From Pseudanabaena sp. Salubria-1 (GTDB lineage: Bacteria; Cyanobacteriota; Cyanobacteriia; Pseudanabaenales; Pseudanabaenaceae): 64,000 nt of DNA. A program made the position numbers and the translations under genes. The stretch is taken from contig JALQCR010000007.1 in the NCBI GenBank assembly GCA_023336205.1, positions 62,001 to 126,000 on the forward strand, written 5' to 3'. Shown one piece after another: positions 35,369-44,125 of this stretch; positions within the stretch are counted from its first letter, which is position 1, and every line of letters begins with the position of its first letter. The notes below the pieces were generated by a model. The model made no database searches. It had not been told where the DNA came from and saw only the letters and a list, made by a program, of their open reading frames with translations.

Positions 35369-36007
35369 TTGCTGCAAGCTTTTACAGCCAGTTTATTGCT
35401 AATTACGATTTCGGAATTAGGGGATAAAACTTTTTTTATCGCTGTGATTTTATCGATGCGCTACAACCACCGCATCGTGTTTTCGTCAGTGCTATCTGCA
35501 CTGGCTTTGATGACAGTATTATCGGTTCTGCTAGGACAAGCTGTATCACTATTACCAAAGGTTTATACTCACTATGGAGCGATCGCCTTATTCTTGATTT
35601 TTGGTGTAAAGCTAATTGTCGATGCAGTACGAATGTCGCCTAATTCAACTGAAGAAGTCGTAAAGGAAGCCGAGGAAACTGTTGCAGGGCAAAATCCACA
35701 AACTTCAATTCCCGTTTTTGGCAAGATTTTAGCGCGTTATCCACAAATCGGCGTTTGGATACAGGCTTTTGTGATGACTTTCTTGGCAGAATGGGGCGAT
35801 CGCACGCAAATCAGCACGATCGCGTTAGCGGCAGCAAATGATCCGATTTTTGTGACCCTTGGTGCAATTTTGGGACATGGGATCTGTACAGTGATCGCCG
35901 TGATTGGTGGTCGTTTAGTTGCGGGGCGAATCTCTGAACGGGTAATTACAGGAATCGGTGGCGTTCTGTTTCTAGTTTTTGGGGTAACTGCTTTCTTTCA
36001 AGCTTAA
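35369..36007 (+). CDS. GDT1/TMEM165-family cation exchanger
   Basis: The product is about 212 residues with six membrane segments in two repeats. Each repeat has the family signature E-x-G-D-(K/R)-T: ISELGDKTFF near residue 15 and LAEWGDRTQIS near 145. Cyanobacterial and plastid members (Mnx/PAM71) transport Mn2+ (or Ca2+) to protect the cell or supply PSII assembly. The start is a TTG at 35369; there is no ATG before the first membrane helix. A bidirectional terminator lies at the 3' end. Confidence 0.9.
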   Translation: MLQAFTASLLLITISELGDKTFFIAVILSMRYNHRIVFSSVLSALALMTVLSVLLGQAVSLLPKVYTHYGAIALFLIFGVKLIVDAVRMSPNSTEEVVKEAEETVAGQNPQTSIPVFGKILARYPQIGVWIQAFVMTFLAEWGDRTQISTIALAAANDPIFVTLGAILGHGICTVIAVIGGRLVAGRISERVITGIGGVLFLVFGVTAFFQA

Positions 36008-36037
36008 AAAAATCGGCACTCAGTGCCGATTTTTTCT
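36005..36037. terminator. Bidirectional terminator, GDT1 gene / gcvH
   Basis: The stem AATCGGCACT/AGTGCCGATT has A and T runs outside. It is shared by convergent genes. Confidence 0.92.
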
Positions 36038-36422
36038 AGATTCCTTCGACCTTACCGCGATATTCACTTGCAGACATAGTGCCAGCTAGTTCGCCAACAT
36101 CTTCAATATTTACTTTAAGCAACCATGATGCACCGTAAGGATCATTGCCAATGATTTCAGGCTCATCGACTAGAGCTGTATTAGATTCCATTACTGTACC
36201 AGTTACGGGGGAATAGATATCTTCTACCGCTTTGACCGACTCAATTGTGCCGAAAGTTTGACCTTTTTCTACCCTTGTCCCCACTTCAGGAAGATCGAGA
36301 AACACAATATCGCCGAGTTGATCGATCGCAAAAGCCGTAATTCCAACTGTGGCGGTGTCATCTTCCAGTCGAATATATTCGTGGGAGTTAGTGTATTTCA
36401 AGTCATCAGGATATTCAAACAT
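36036..36422 (-). CDS. gcvH: Glycine cleavage system H protein
   Basis: The product has 128 residues, the normal length. The lipoyl-lysine site is in [18 protein letters not shown]. It shuttles the aminomethyl group between P, T and L proteins in photorespiratory glycine decarboxylation. No other gcv gene is adjacent. Confidence 0.97.
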   Translation of the reverse strand: MFEYPDDLKYTNSHEYIRLEDDTATVGITAFAIDQLGDIVFLDLPEVGTRVEKGQTFGTIESVKAVEDIYSPVTGTVMESNTALVDEPEIIGNDPYGASWLLKVNIEDVGELAGTMSASEYRGKVEGI

Positions 36423-36465
36423 CTGGCTATTTTCCCTTTTTCTATCTTGATTATTGTAGACAAAA

Positions 36466-36490
36466 GAGAGGAGCGCTTAGCGCTCCTCTC
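36466..36490 (-). terminator. Terminator after the TerC-family gene
   Basis: The perfect stem GAGAGGAGCGC/GCGCTCCTCTC lies between the TerC stop and the gcvH start. It is followed by only a weak T stretch on the minus strand. Confidence 0.7.
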
Positions 36491-36496
36491 AATAAA

Positions 36497-37216
36497 TTAT
36501 TTGGTTTGCTCTGCGATCGCCTCAATTTCATCGACTGGCTCACGTTTAGAAAATCCCCAGATAAAAACTAGTCCGATGCAAGTCAGCATCAACCATTCGG
36601 GAGGAACTAAGCTATCAGAAAACACTTTGATAAATAGACGTAAACCTACAAGTAAGACGATCAGATAGCCTGCCGATTCAAGGTGTGTAAATTCTGCTAA
36701 CCATTTGATAAACAGTCCTGCTAGAAAACGCAAGGCGATAATTCCGGCGACTCCACCAATCAGCACTAGCCAAGTCTCTTGAGCGACGGCAACTGCTGCC
36801 GTTACGCTATCTAGTGAAAAAGCCAAATCCGTCAGTGAAACTAGTGCGACAACTTGCCATAATTTATCGGCCATCCGCACTGGGTGCTGTGTATCATGCC
36901 CCGCTTGAGACTTTTCCAAGAAAAATTTCCCCGACAGCCACAGCAAATATACCGAGCCAGCTAGTTCAAATTGCCAATATTTAATTACCCATGTTGCAGT
37001 AAAGATCAACACCACCCGTAATACAAATGCGCCAATTAAGCCGTAACGTAGCGCCCATTCTTCTTGCTTAGGATCTGGCAAACTACGCACGATCGCAGCA
37101 AGAGCGATCGCATTATCCGCAGACAGAATTGCCTCTAGCAGAATTAGTACTCCCAAAATTGGAATAACTTCGGGGCGAAATGACAAACCATTTGTCTCTA
37201 GAAACTGCTCGAACAT
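36497..37216 (-). CDS. TerC-family integral membrane protein
   Basis: The product has 239 residues with seven predicted membrane segments. Two conserved acidic motifs are LEAILSADNAIALAAIV and LTDLAFSLDSVTAAVAVAQ, diagnostic of TerC/Alx proteins. Family members are linked to metal (Mn) export at translocon-exposed sites or, in plastids, to thylakoid membrane protein insertion. It lies close to a GDT1 exchanger (with gcvH between), so manganese handling is an attractive guess. Confidence 0.9.
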   Translation of the reverse strand: MFEQFLETNGLSFRPEVIPILGVLILLEAILSADNAIALAAIVRSLPDPKQEEWALRYGLIGAFVLRVVLIFTATWVIKYWQFELAGSVYLLWLSGKFFLEKSQAGHDTQHPVRMADKLWQVVALVSLTDLAFSLDSVTAAVAVAQETWLVLIGGVAGIIALRFLAGLFIKWLAEFTHLESAGYLIVLLVGLRLFIKVFSDSLVPPEWLMLTCIGLVFIWGFSKREPVDEIEAIAEQTK

Positions 37217-37600
37217 TCAATACTATCCATAACAAAACATTAACAAATACTACAAGTATACAAAATCATCAGACCATCAACTATGACTATCATCAAATAA
37301 AATCCAAAAGAGAGCTGCGTCGCTTCGCGATGCAGCTCTCTTTTGGATTTTATTTGAACTAAGAGGGTAAATACCCCACCGCTCTGCGGTGTGAGTAAAT
37401 TCTAGTAAAAAAGAATTTGATACCCCGTCCGCTTGCGGCGGGGTTATTCATTTCTTAACATGACTGGCGACAACAACTAAAAGTAATGCAGACGCTTTGC
37501 ACCTTCATTACTTTTAGTTTTTTGTTACATTTTGCGGTGTTGTATAGAGGGCGCGTATGATAATTATTAAAGAGGGATTGCTCAATTTAGGTACTTTTTT
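37217..37600. other. Intergenic region packed with hairpins
   Basis: No gene is seen. It contains three stems: 37295-37355 (24-bp perfect arms starting AAATAAAATCCAAAAGAGAG), about 37421-37444 (ACCCCGTCCGC-TT-GCGGCGGGGT) and 37478-37518 (CTAAAAGTAATG...CATTACTTTTAG followed by TTTTTTG). They separate divergent genes, so they are not simple terminators of either one. Confidence 0.6.
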
Positions 37601-38263
37601 ATGAAGTCAACAGCCTTTACTCACTCCGTGACTGCGATCGCTAGCGCCTTTGTGACTAGCTTCATGACAATGGGCATAGCATCAAGCGTCCAAGCGCAAA
37701 ATGCTGGACATCTCCAAGAACTTTTGACTCATCGTACTTGTCAGCGATGCGAGCTAAGTGGCATTGCGGCAAATGGGGTCAATTTACGCGAATCATTCCT
37801 TGATGTTGCTGATCTACGCAAAAGTTCTCTCTCTGGGGCAACTTTGGCTTTTAGTACCATGTATTATGCTGATTTTCGTGGTGCAGATCTCAGCAACTCA
37901 GATCTACGAAATACTTTCTTGATTCATAGCGATTTGATCAAAGTAAATTTGTCTGGCGCAAATGCTCGTAATAGTCGCTGGAAATATGCTGATTTAACCG
38001 AAGCGAATTTGCAAAACTCTAACTTGATTGATATCGAGTTGGTTTATGCCAAGCTCAACGGCGCTAATCTAACTAATGCCTCTTTGCGAAACGCAAGCTT
38101 ATATGGTGCAGATTTGACTGGCGCGAATCTCAAGGGTGCGGATTTGTATCGTGCTGACCTCACCAATGCCAATGTAACCAATGTAGATCTAAGTCAAGCT
38201 AATCTTTGCCGTGCAACTATGCCCGACGGCAAAGTTTCTATGCAAGGCTGTATGCAGTTTTAA
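37601..38263 (+). CDS. Secreted pentapeptide-repeat protein
   Basis: The product has 220 residues. A signal peptide ends SSVQA-QNAGH. A Cys pair sits in THRTCQRCELSG. About 25 A(D/N)Lxx pentapeptides follow from residue 50 onward (ADFRGADLSNSDLRNTFLIH, GADLTGANLKGADLYRADLT), which would fold into a right-handed quadrilateral beta-helix. It is probably lumenal or periplasmic. Function of the family in cyanobacteria is mostly unknown. A terminator hairpin follows. Confidence 0.9.
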   Translation: MKSTAFTHSVTAIASAFVTSFMTMGIASSVQAQNAGHLQELLTHRTCQRCELSGIAANGVNLRESFLDVADLRKSSLSGATLAFSTMYYADFRGADLSNSDLRNTFLIHSDLIKVNLSGANARNSRWKYADLTEANLQNSNLIDIELVYAKLNGANLTNASLRNASLYGADLTGANLKGADLYRADLTNANVTNVDLSQANLCRATMPDGKVSMQGCMQF

Positions 38264-38266
38264 TCA

Positions 38267-38292
38267 AGAGGAGTCGCATAGCGACTCTTCTT
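38267..38292 (+). terminator. Hairpin after pentapeptide gene
   Basis: AAGAGGAGTCGC-ATA-GCGACTCTTCTT, directly after the stop codon. Confidence 0.8.
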
Positions 38293-38339
38293 AGGATATT
38301 TCTTCTTGTAAAGATTCTCCCAACGACTAGATTTAAATC

Positions 38340-38505
38340 GGACGTACTCCCTTTAATTCCCCCTTGCAAAGGGGGAAGACCAGAAATCTTATTCCCTCCC
38401 CTTGCAAAGGGGAGGGTTAGGGTGGGGTAATCCCCCTGATTTCACACACAAACTGACTTGTGTGTACACGGTAGTTGCAAGGTGAGAGCTAGGGTGGGGT
38501 AATTT
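38340..38505. repeat. CCCCTTGCAAAGGGG intergenic palindromes
   Basis: Two related palindromes stand in succession: CCCCCTTGCAAAGGGGG near 38357-38375 and CCCCTTGCAAAGGGG near 38397-38413. Each is followed by variants of GGTTAGGGTGGGGTAAT, which recurs once more near 38486. Such arrays are common short interspersed repeats in cyanobacterial genomes. Confidence 0.6.
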
Positions 38506-38558
38506 TAAAATGGGAAATCGCTTTAGTTATATCGCGACAAATTGAGGAAAGTTTTTTA

Positions 38559-39821
38559 ATGACGATCGCATCACCATCAAATCAAGCGCCTGATCAAGTG
38601 CGTTGGCTCCAAGTATGGGGCTTAGCATCAGTTCAGGGTGCAATGACTCTGACTTGGATCGCTTATGCGATCTATTTACCGCAGTTTATCGAACAGGTTT
38701 TTGGCTATCCAACCAGTCAAGCACAACAATTTGCAGCGCTAATACTAGTAATCGAAAACGTGATCGCGGTAATTGTCGAGCCATTATTTGGTGGTCTGTC
38801 CGATCGCTGGCAGCGTTGGTATAGCACACGAATGCCCTTTATTATTGCCGCTGCGATCGCCTCAACAGCTTTATTAGTTGGATTACCCTGTGTTGTTATT
38901 TTTGGTGGCGCAAACGAAATTACACGACTACTTTTGCTCAGTCTAGCCATCCTCTGGGCGATCGTGATGTCAACCTTTCGGAGTCCCGTCATGTGCTTGC
39001 TCGGGATCTTTGCGGGAGCGACAAAACTACCACTTGCTGGCAGTGTGTTAACGCTAGTCGGTGGTTTTGTTGCTTCGATCAGACCTTTGGGGACGAAATT
39101 TATTTTGAGTCTTGGCGCACCTGCGACTTTTACGATCGCTTCGATAGTCCTGCTTGCAAGTGTGGCAGGTTTGCGGAGTGCCATGACGCATATTCCCAAA
39201 AATCTTAATCCAGAATTAGAAAAACAAGAACCTTTACCAATTCGCGATTGTTTGAGCAACTTAGCGATTGTCCTATTTGTTGGTGCGGCAATCGGTCTGG
39301 GAATGCGCTTGCTAATGGGGGATGTATTACCTCGAACGATCAAAGCGGATATTACAGGATTTACAGGTTTACCTTTTGAACTATTAATGGGAACAGCTTT
39401 GATTTCTCAAGGCTTTATAGCTTTATTTACAGGTAGAATCTCGAAGTTAATTGATAACAAACGCCTAATGATTATTAGCTTGGGCTGTGTTGCCGCAGGT
39501 TTAGGCTTGTTATCTGCTGGCTACGGTGCGATCGCATCCATCATCATCATTCTATTTATGCTCACCTGTCTCAGCGCCGTAAACAATGGCATGATTGCCT
39601 TCGCGCTAACAATGGTTCCTAAATCCCTAAGTGGATTGACTGTGGGCATGTTCTTTGGTGGGCTATCGGGAGCGATCGCAGTTTTTGGTTATCTGGTTCC
39701 TAAACCTGCGGAGATGATCTCAACGCCAAATGTAATTTTGTTAACGGTGATCGCCTTTCTTGCTGCAGGTGTGGGCATAGCATTAGGAGAGCGCATTACT
39801 GGCAAGTTCGTTGCCGAGTAA
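38559..39821 (+). CDS. Major facilitator superfamily transporter
   Basis: The product has 420 residues with about twelve membrane segments. The typical MFS inter-helix motif is seen after TM2 (EPLFGGLSDRWQRWYSTRMP). The two halves are joined by a charged loop (MTHIPKNLNPELEKQEPLPI). The substrate is unknown. It ends by running 39 bp into the convergent FAD-oxidoreductase gene, so their 3' ends overlap. Confidence 0.85.
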   Translation: MTIASPSNQAPDQVRWLQVWGLASVQGAMTLTWIAYAIYLPQFIEQVFGYPTSQAQQFAALILVIENVIAVIVEPLFGGLSDRWQRWYSTRMPFIIAAAIASTALLVGLPCVVIFGGANEITRLLLLSLAILWAIVMSTFRSPVMCLLGIFAGATKLPLAGSVLTLVGGFVASIRPLGTKFILSLGAPATFTIASIVLLASVAGLRSAMTHIPKNLNPELEKQEPLPIRDCLSNLAIVLFVGAAIGLGMRLLMGDVLPRTIKADITGFTGLPFELLMGTALISQGFIALFTGRISKLIDNKRLMIISLGCVAAGLGLLSAGYGAIASIIIILFMLTCLSAVNNGMIAFALTMVPKSLSGLTVGMFFGGLSGAIAVFGYLVPKPAEMISTPNVILLTVIAFLAAGVGIALGERITGKFVAE

Positions 39822-40943
39822 CTGCTGTGGCTTACCACGGGTTGCACCGATAATCCAATTCCCTAAGGCGGGAACCATTTGACATAGGCTCACGCCCATA
39901 TTTGCAAGGGAAGGCTGGACAAAGCAATTATGCATGATTCTGCCTAGCTGCAAGCGCGTTTGAAATTCCTTACGCCATGCGATCGCATATTGTTTCTTAA
40001 AGGAGAGCGCTGTGATTTGATGTTCCAGAAATTGACTCACAAAAGGAACCGCGATTTCGGATGACCGCAATGCCATCGCCATACCGTCACCACACAGCGG
40101 CGTAATCATCCCAGCCGTATCGCCAATCATGCAAATATCATTATGAAAGTTCTCTTTCAGTTCAAAGCTAATCTGGCTTAATCCTTGCAATGAAGTGGAA
40201 ACTCTTTGCATATGGCGAAAGCGATCGGCGAGGACAGGATTTTTGGCTAGGGATTCAGGAATATCTAGCTCTGGATGCGTTGGCTCTTTCATCACCCGTT
40301 CATGGGCAATCCAACAAACATTTATTTCCCCTGTTTCGATCTGCGATAAGCCGCAATAGCCGTTGGGGAAAGCATGTAATTCAATCACATCGGCTATATC
40401 TACACCTGTGAAATGTCCTTTGTAAGCAATCCAAGGCGATCGCTTTTGCACAAATGACCGATTAAGATGGCGATCGAGCGATGAGCGTTTACCAAATGCA
40501 CCCAATACGATCTGTCCAGAGAATTCTCCTTTAGTCGTATTCACCGTAAATCCTTCTGAGAGATTGCCTGTAACGCCTGTAACCTTGATGTTATCGATAC
40601 AAGTTACATTCACTGCTTGTGCCCGTTGAAATAGCATCAAGTCTAGTTGATAGCGGCTTAGTCCTAATGCTGTGCTAGGGAGCTTACTCCGAAATGATGC
40701 ACCTTTAGCAGTGGTTAGGTAAGCGCGATGAATTGGCTGAGCACCAATTTTATGCACCTGTTCTAGGATGCCCAGATGCTCAAATGCTGCGGTTACTTCA
40801 ACGGATAGAAACTCGCCACAGAGTTTGTGCATTGGGTAATGACTTTGCTCTAGCAACAGGACGCGGTAGCCAAGTTTTGCTAATTGAATGGCGGCGCTAC
40901 AGCCCGACAGCCCTGCCCCGATCGCGATCGCATCGTAATTCAT
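39783..40943 (-). CDS. FAD-dependent oxidoreductase of the geranylgeranyl-reductase-like family
   Basis: The product has 386 residues. The N-terminal FAD Rossmann motif is AIAIGAGLSGCSAAIQLAKL. CGEFLSVEV is the C-x-E-(F/Y)-L-S type seen in this flavoprotein group. A second FAD motif is ICMIGDTAGMITPLCGDGMA. Relatives reduce isoprenoid chains or halogenate/hydroxylate aromatic polyketides; the substrate here is not evident. Its last 39 bp overlap the MFS gene tail-to-tail. Confidence 0.85.
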   Translation of the reverse strand: MNYDAIAIGAGLSGCSAAIQLAKLGYRVLLLEQSHYPMHKLCGEFLSVEVTAAFEHLGILEQVHKIGAQPIHRAYLTTAKGASFRSKLPSTALGLSRYQLDLMLFQRAQAVNVTCIDNIKVTGVTGNLSEGFTVNTTKGEFSGQIVLGAFGKRSSLDRHLNRSFVQKRSPWIAYKGHFTGVDIADVIELHAFPNGYCGLSQIETGEINVCWIAHERVMKEPTHPELDIPESLAKNPVLADRFRHMQRVSTSLQGLSQISFELKENFHNDICMIGDTAGMITPLCGDGMAMALRSSEIAVPFVSQFLEHQITALSFKKQYAIAWRKEFQTRLQLGRIMHNCFVQPSLANMGVSLCQMVPALGNWIIGATRGKPQQLLGNELASNALS

Positions 40944-41063
40944 GTTTTGCCTTGACGGAGTTTCTCTATATATTAATGTTACGCGAAATATTTTGAAAGC
41001 TGGCGATCGCTATAAAGTTAAGCAATGTGCAAACTGCTGTATGGGCATGTATGGGCAAAAATA

Positions 41064-41501
41064 ATGGGTAAAGAAAAACGAGGTGATATTAGCAACAAAA
41101 CTTGGACAGAAGTAGTAAAAGACTACGCTGGCAAAGACTTAGGCGAAAGAAAGAATTGGTATGGCTCCGTCGCTGAAGCCTATAATCGTGTCAGACCCCG
41201 ATATCCACAAACTGTAATTGAACGAGCAATACAGCTTGCTCAGTTGTCCCCAAAAGCCAAAATTTTAGAATTAGGTTGTGGTCCCGCGATCGCAACAGTG
41301 CCACTTGCTCAGCTTGGGTTTTCGCTATTGAGTCTAGAGCCAAATCGAGAAGCTTCAGAATTAGCTAAACTCAATTGTGCAGAATATCCTGATGTCGAAA
41401 TTCAAAATCTAGCCTTTGAAGAATGGGAATTAGAATGCGATTACTTTGATGCAGTTCTAGCCGCAACATCTTGGCATTGGATCGATCCTGCGATCGCCTA
41501 A
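41064..41501 (+). pseudogene. Class I methyltransferase, C-terminally truncated
   Basis: Motif I is AKILELGCGPAIATVPLAQL, with the acidic contact LLSLEPN and FDAVLAATSWHWIDPAIA. That last segment is normally followed by about 100 more residues (a YxKAxxxL-type continuation), but here a stop comes directly in a GCGATCGCC palindrome. I take ATG 41064 as the start (MGKEKRGDISNKTW); an earlier ATG at 41025 lacks similarity. It is probably a 3'-deleted gene, and the remainder is not found nearby. Confidence 0.7.
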
Positions 41502-41548
41502 AGCTCTCTTTCATCTCCGCTTTTCACGTTGCCCATAAAATATAATCC

Positions 41549-42712
41549 ATGCCGCAGTCATCGAAATTACGCATCGCTTTACTCACTTATTCCACAAAAC
41601 CTAGAGGGAGCGTGATCCATACCCTAGAACTTGCGGAAGCATTGCAAGCTTTAGGACATCAAGTATGTATCTATGCATTAGATAAAGATGGTTCGGGATT
41701 TGAGCGCCATTTGTCCTGCGAATTTCAACCAATTCTTGCACAACCTGCACCACAGGAAATAGATCAACTAATTCAGCAACGCATTCAGGAATTTGTGGAT
41801 TATTTGCAGAATTCGTCACTAGATTATGATATTTATCATGCTCAGGACTGCATCAGTGCCAATGCTTTAGCAATTTTGCGATCGCAAGGACTCATTCCCC
41901 ACTTTGTGCGCACCATTCACCATATCGAAGATTACAATAGCCCTTACTTACAGGCTTGTCAGGATCGCTCTATTCGAGAAGCTGAGCTTTGCCTATGCGT
42001 AAGTGCAGGTTGGCAAACCCAAATTTATGAACATTATCAAATCCATGCGCCACGAGTAATTAACGGAGTGAATCTGCAAAGATTTTCTAGAGATCGCAAT
42101 GGTACTGAATCACAAATCAGCCAAAAATTTGGGTTGAAATTGGGTTTAACAAATGCACCGATTTATCTGACTGTGGGCGGGATTGAACCACGCAAAAATT
42201 CAATTAAGCTGATTCAAGCTTTTGCTCAGGTTCTTGCGGACTGTCCCAAGGCTCAGTTGGTGATTGCGGGAGGGGCAACATTATTTGACTATCAAGCATA
42301 TCGCGATCAATTTCTAGCGATCGCACAGGAATTAGATATTGCTAAATCTCTAATCATTACAGGGGTTCTCACTGATGCTGAATTACCCGCACTTTATCGT
42401 TGTGCTGATGCTTTTGTCTTCCCATCCGCCAAAGAGGGCTGGGGTTTGGTAATCATGGAGGCGATCGCATCGGGGCTACCAATCATCACTTCTAACTGTC
42501 CGCCCTTTACCGAATTTTTATCTAATCAACAAGCTTTGCTGGTTAATCCTGACGATGTGGGTGCGATCGCTCAAGCAATGCGCTTAATTAGGCAATCTGA
42601 TGTTAGTCAGGCTTTAGTGCAAGCTAGCCAGTCCATTTTGCCAAAATATACATGGGAAAATTCGGCGCAGATGCATACAGCTCATTACAAAAAAATGCAA
42701 AAATTAGGTTAG
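41549..42712 (+). CDS. MSMEG_0565-family glycosyltransferase (GT4 type)
   Basis: The product has 387 residues. GT-B fold: an N-terminal acceptor domain (RIALLTYSTKPRGSVIHTLE) and a C-terminal GT4 donor domain with TVGGIEPRKNSIKLIQAF and the E-x7-E signature FPSAKEGWGLVIMEAIASGL. The opening LTYSTKPRGSVIHTLELAEA is typical of the MSMEG_0565 subfamily, part of the Nit1 cluster. The next gene is the matching MSMEG_0570 protein, which supports the call. The rest of that cluster (nitrilase, radical SAM, acetyltransferase) is not in the window. Confidence 0.88.
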   Translation: MPQSSKLRIALLTYSTKPRGSVIHTLELAEALQALGHQVCIYALDKDGSGFERHLSCEFQPILAQPAPQEIDQLIQQRIQEFVDYLQNSSLDYDIYHAQDCISANALAILRSQGLIPHFVRTIHHIEDYNSPYLQACQDRSIREAELCLCVSAGWQTQIYEHYQIHAPRVINGVNLQRFSRDRNGTESQISQKFGLKLGLTNAPIYLTVGGIEPRKNSIKLIQAFAQVLADCPKAQLVIAGGATLFDYQAYRDQFLAIAQELDIAKSLIITGVLTDAELPALYRCADAFVFPSAKEGWGLVIMEAIASGLPIITSNCPPFTEFLSNQQALLVNPDDVGAIAQAMRLIRQSDVSQALVQASQSILPKYTWENSAQMHTAHYKKMQKLG

Positions 42713-42738
42713 GCGACGCGAAGCGCCGCTAACCTAAT
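42703..42738 (+). terminator. Hairpin between glycosyltransferase and MSMEG_0570 gene
   Basis: ATTAGGTTAG...CTAACCTAAT with an inner GCG/CGC stem. There is no T run, so it may attenuate rather than terminate. Confidence 0.6.
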
Positions 42739-42753
42739 TCTGATGGAGCTTTT

Positions 42754-43041
42754 ATGCCTGAAGTTCGGTTTCAAATCGTTTGGCCAGATGAATCTCAAGA
42801 TTCCTGCTATTCGCCATCTTTGATCGTCAAAGAATATTTCGCAGCAGATACCGAATATGACCTCGTGGATTTTGTCGAGCGATCGCGTACGGCTCTAAAT
42901 ATTGCCAGCGATCGCGTCAAAGCCAAGTATGGATTTCCCTGTGGATTGGCTTTGGGACAGTTGCAAGAAATCGAGACTAAGGCGGCGAAGTTCTCTCAGA
43001 GCAAGCAACCCAAAGTGAAATTTATTAAATTTAACAATTAG
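42754..43041 (+). CDS. MSMEG_0570-family (nitrogen starvation response) protein
   Basis: The product has 95 residues. MPEVRFQIVWPDESQDSCYS and VKEYFAADTEYDLVDFVERS match the small MSMEG_0570 family found in Nit1 clusters. The C-terminus is basic. The biochemical role is unknown. It follows the MSMEG_0565 glycosyltransferase by 41 bp on the same strand, likely the same transcript with a hairpin between. Confidence 0.85.
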   Translation: MPEVRFQIVWPDESQDSCYSPSLIVKEYFAADTEYDLVDFVERSRTALNIASDRVKAKYGFPCGLALGQLQEIETKAAKFSQSKQPKVKFIKFNN

Positions 43042-43088
43042 GTTGCATTATGCACGGTATCTGATAAGATATAGTTCCTAATAAATTT

Positions 43089-43180
43089 GGAGAGATGGCT
43101 GAGTGGACGAAAGCGGCAGATTGCTAATCTGTTGTACGGCAGGTAACTCCGTACCGAGGGTTCAAATCCCTCTCTCTCCG
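43089..43180 (+). tRNA. tRNA-Ser (anticodon GCT)
   Basis: The acceptor stem GGAGAGA pairs with TCTCTCC, followed by discriminator G. The D-arm is GGCTGAGTGG, the anticodon loop is in AGATTGCTAATCT, and there is a long variable arm (GTACGG...CCGTAC). The T-arm GAGGGTTCAAATCCCTC is canonical. The length is 92 nt as a class II serine tRNA. CCA is not encoded. Confidence 0.97.
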
Positions 43181-43204
43181 TTCACAGGACTGTCATAGAG
43201 CGAT

Positions 43205-43438
43205 ATGGTTAATAACCCTTCAAAGGATGTAGTTGGCGAAGCTCCAGAAGTCGATCCTAGTAAATTTAGTGCGTCAGATGTTGCTGCGATCGCTGATCGT
43301 TTAGAACGTGATGACTATGCCAATGCTTTTGAGAGCTTAAGTGATTGGCATATTTTGCGAGCACTAGCTTTTAAAGGCTCAGAGCTAGCCGAGCCATACC
43401 GCCATTTGTTAGATGTTGAATCATTTGATGAATGTTAA
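43205..43438 (+). CDS. Small DUF2555-like protein
   Basis: The product has 77 residues. VAAIADRLERDDYANAFESL then SDWHILRALAF and PYRHLLDVESFDE matches my memory of the cyanobacterial DUF2555 family, a small helical acidic protein of unknown role. It starts 25 bp after tRNA-Ser. Confidence 0.7.
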   Translation: MVNNPSKDVVGEAPEVDPSKFSASDVAAIADRLERDDYANAFESLSDWHILRALAFKGSELAEPYRHLLDVESFDEC

Positions 43439-43489
43439 ACGCAAAAAAATAACGATGGCGCGAAGCACCGTCGTTATTTTTTTGCGTTT
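43437..43489 (+). terminator. Terminator after the DUF2555-like gene
   Basis: A long near-perfect stem, AAACGCAAAAAAATAACGA, pairs with its complement; the loop region is GCGCGAAGC. Confidence 0.88.
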
Positions 43490-43500
43490 AATTTGAGTAT

Positions 43501-43528
43501 AAAAAAGTGCGCTAGGCGCACTTTTTTT
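43501..43528. terminator. Bidirectional terminator for the DUF3172 gene
   Basis: AAAAAAGTGCGC-TAG-GCGCACTTTTTTT, at the 3' end of the minus-strand gene. Confidence 0.9.
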
Positions 43529-44045
43529 ATGGCTGAGGACTAGGACTAGGCACGGCTGGCAGACCGTTAGTAAACTTTTCAGAAGCGTTTTTACTTTCGT
43601 AAATACAATCAACGGTGGGAGCCTTGTCTAGATCGCCTGTAAAGCCAAAGGTATTCATCCTGTCTTTACATTGCCGAATATCAGCTTCTTTAATCACATT
43701 TTTTTGTAAAAGCACATTCCAGTTATTCGGTAAAACTACACATCCAGGGACAGGTTCAGCTTGGCTGATGAAAACGTTAAAAGGGTTGAGTGTGACGTAA
43801 ACACGGCTACTCATCACCATTGCCGATGCGCCATAGTTATTACAAAAATCACGGCTAGGGGCAAGATTGTCTAAACGAATCGCATCAACAGTACGCGGTG
43901 TAGGGTTGAGCGTAGACAGGGCAATACCAACACCAATACCGACCGCAAAAATCGCACCTGCGATCGCCAGTTTGGTCGTTGTCCCGTTCGATCTTGGTTC
44001 AGTGGGAGGTGTATTCAGGGTTGAAGAATATCTACGTCTTGCCAT
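43527..44045 (-). CDS. DUF3172 family membrane protein
   Basis: The product has 172 residues. A basic N-terminus (MARRRYSSTLNT) precedes one membrane segment (LAIAGAIFAVGIGVGIALST). A conserved globular part follows (RDFCNNYGASAMVMSSRVYV, PVPGCVVLPNNWNVL, DIRQCKDRMNTFGFTGDL) with several Cys. This is the cyanobacterial DUF3172 family of unknown function. The topology suggests a thylakoid or plasma-membrane anchor with the domain outside the cytoplasm. Confidence 0.85.
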   Translation of the reverse strand: MARRRYSSTLNTPPTEPRSNGTTTKLAIAGAIFAVGIGVGIALSTLNPTPRTVDAIRLDNLAPSRDFCNNYGASAMVMSSRVYVTLNPFNVFISQAEPVPGCVVLPNNWNVLLQKNVIKEADIRQCKDRMNTFGFTGDLDKAPTVDCIYESKNASEKFTNGLPAVPSPSPQP

Positions 44046-44125
44046 AGATGTTAGGTAGGGTGATTCCTTAGATTAACCGAATGTGTTGAGATTTAGGAAG
44101 TTTTATAAAGTAAACCTCCCTAAAG

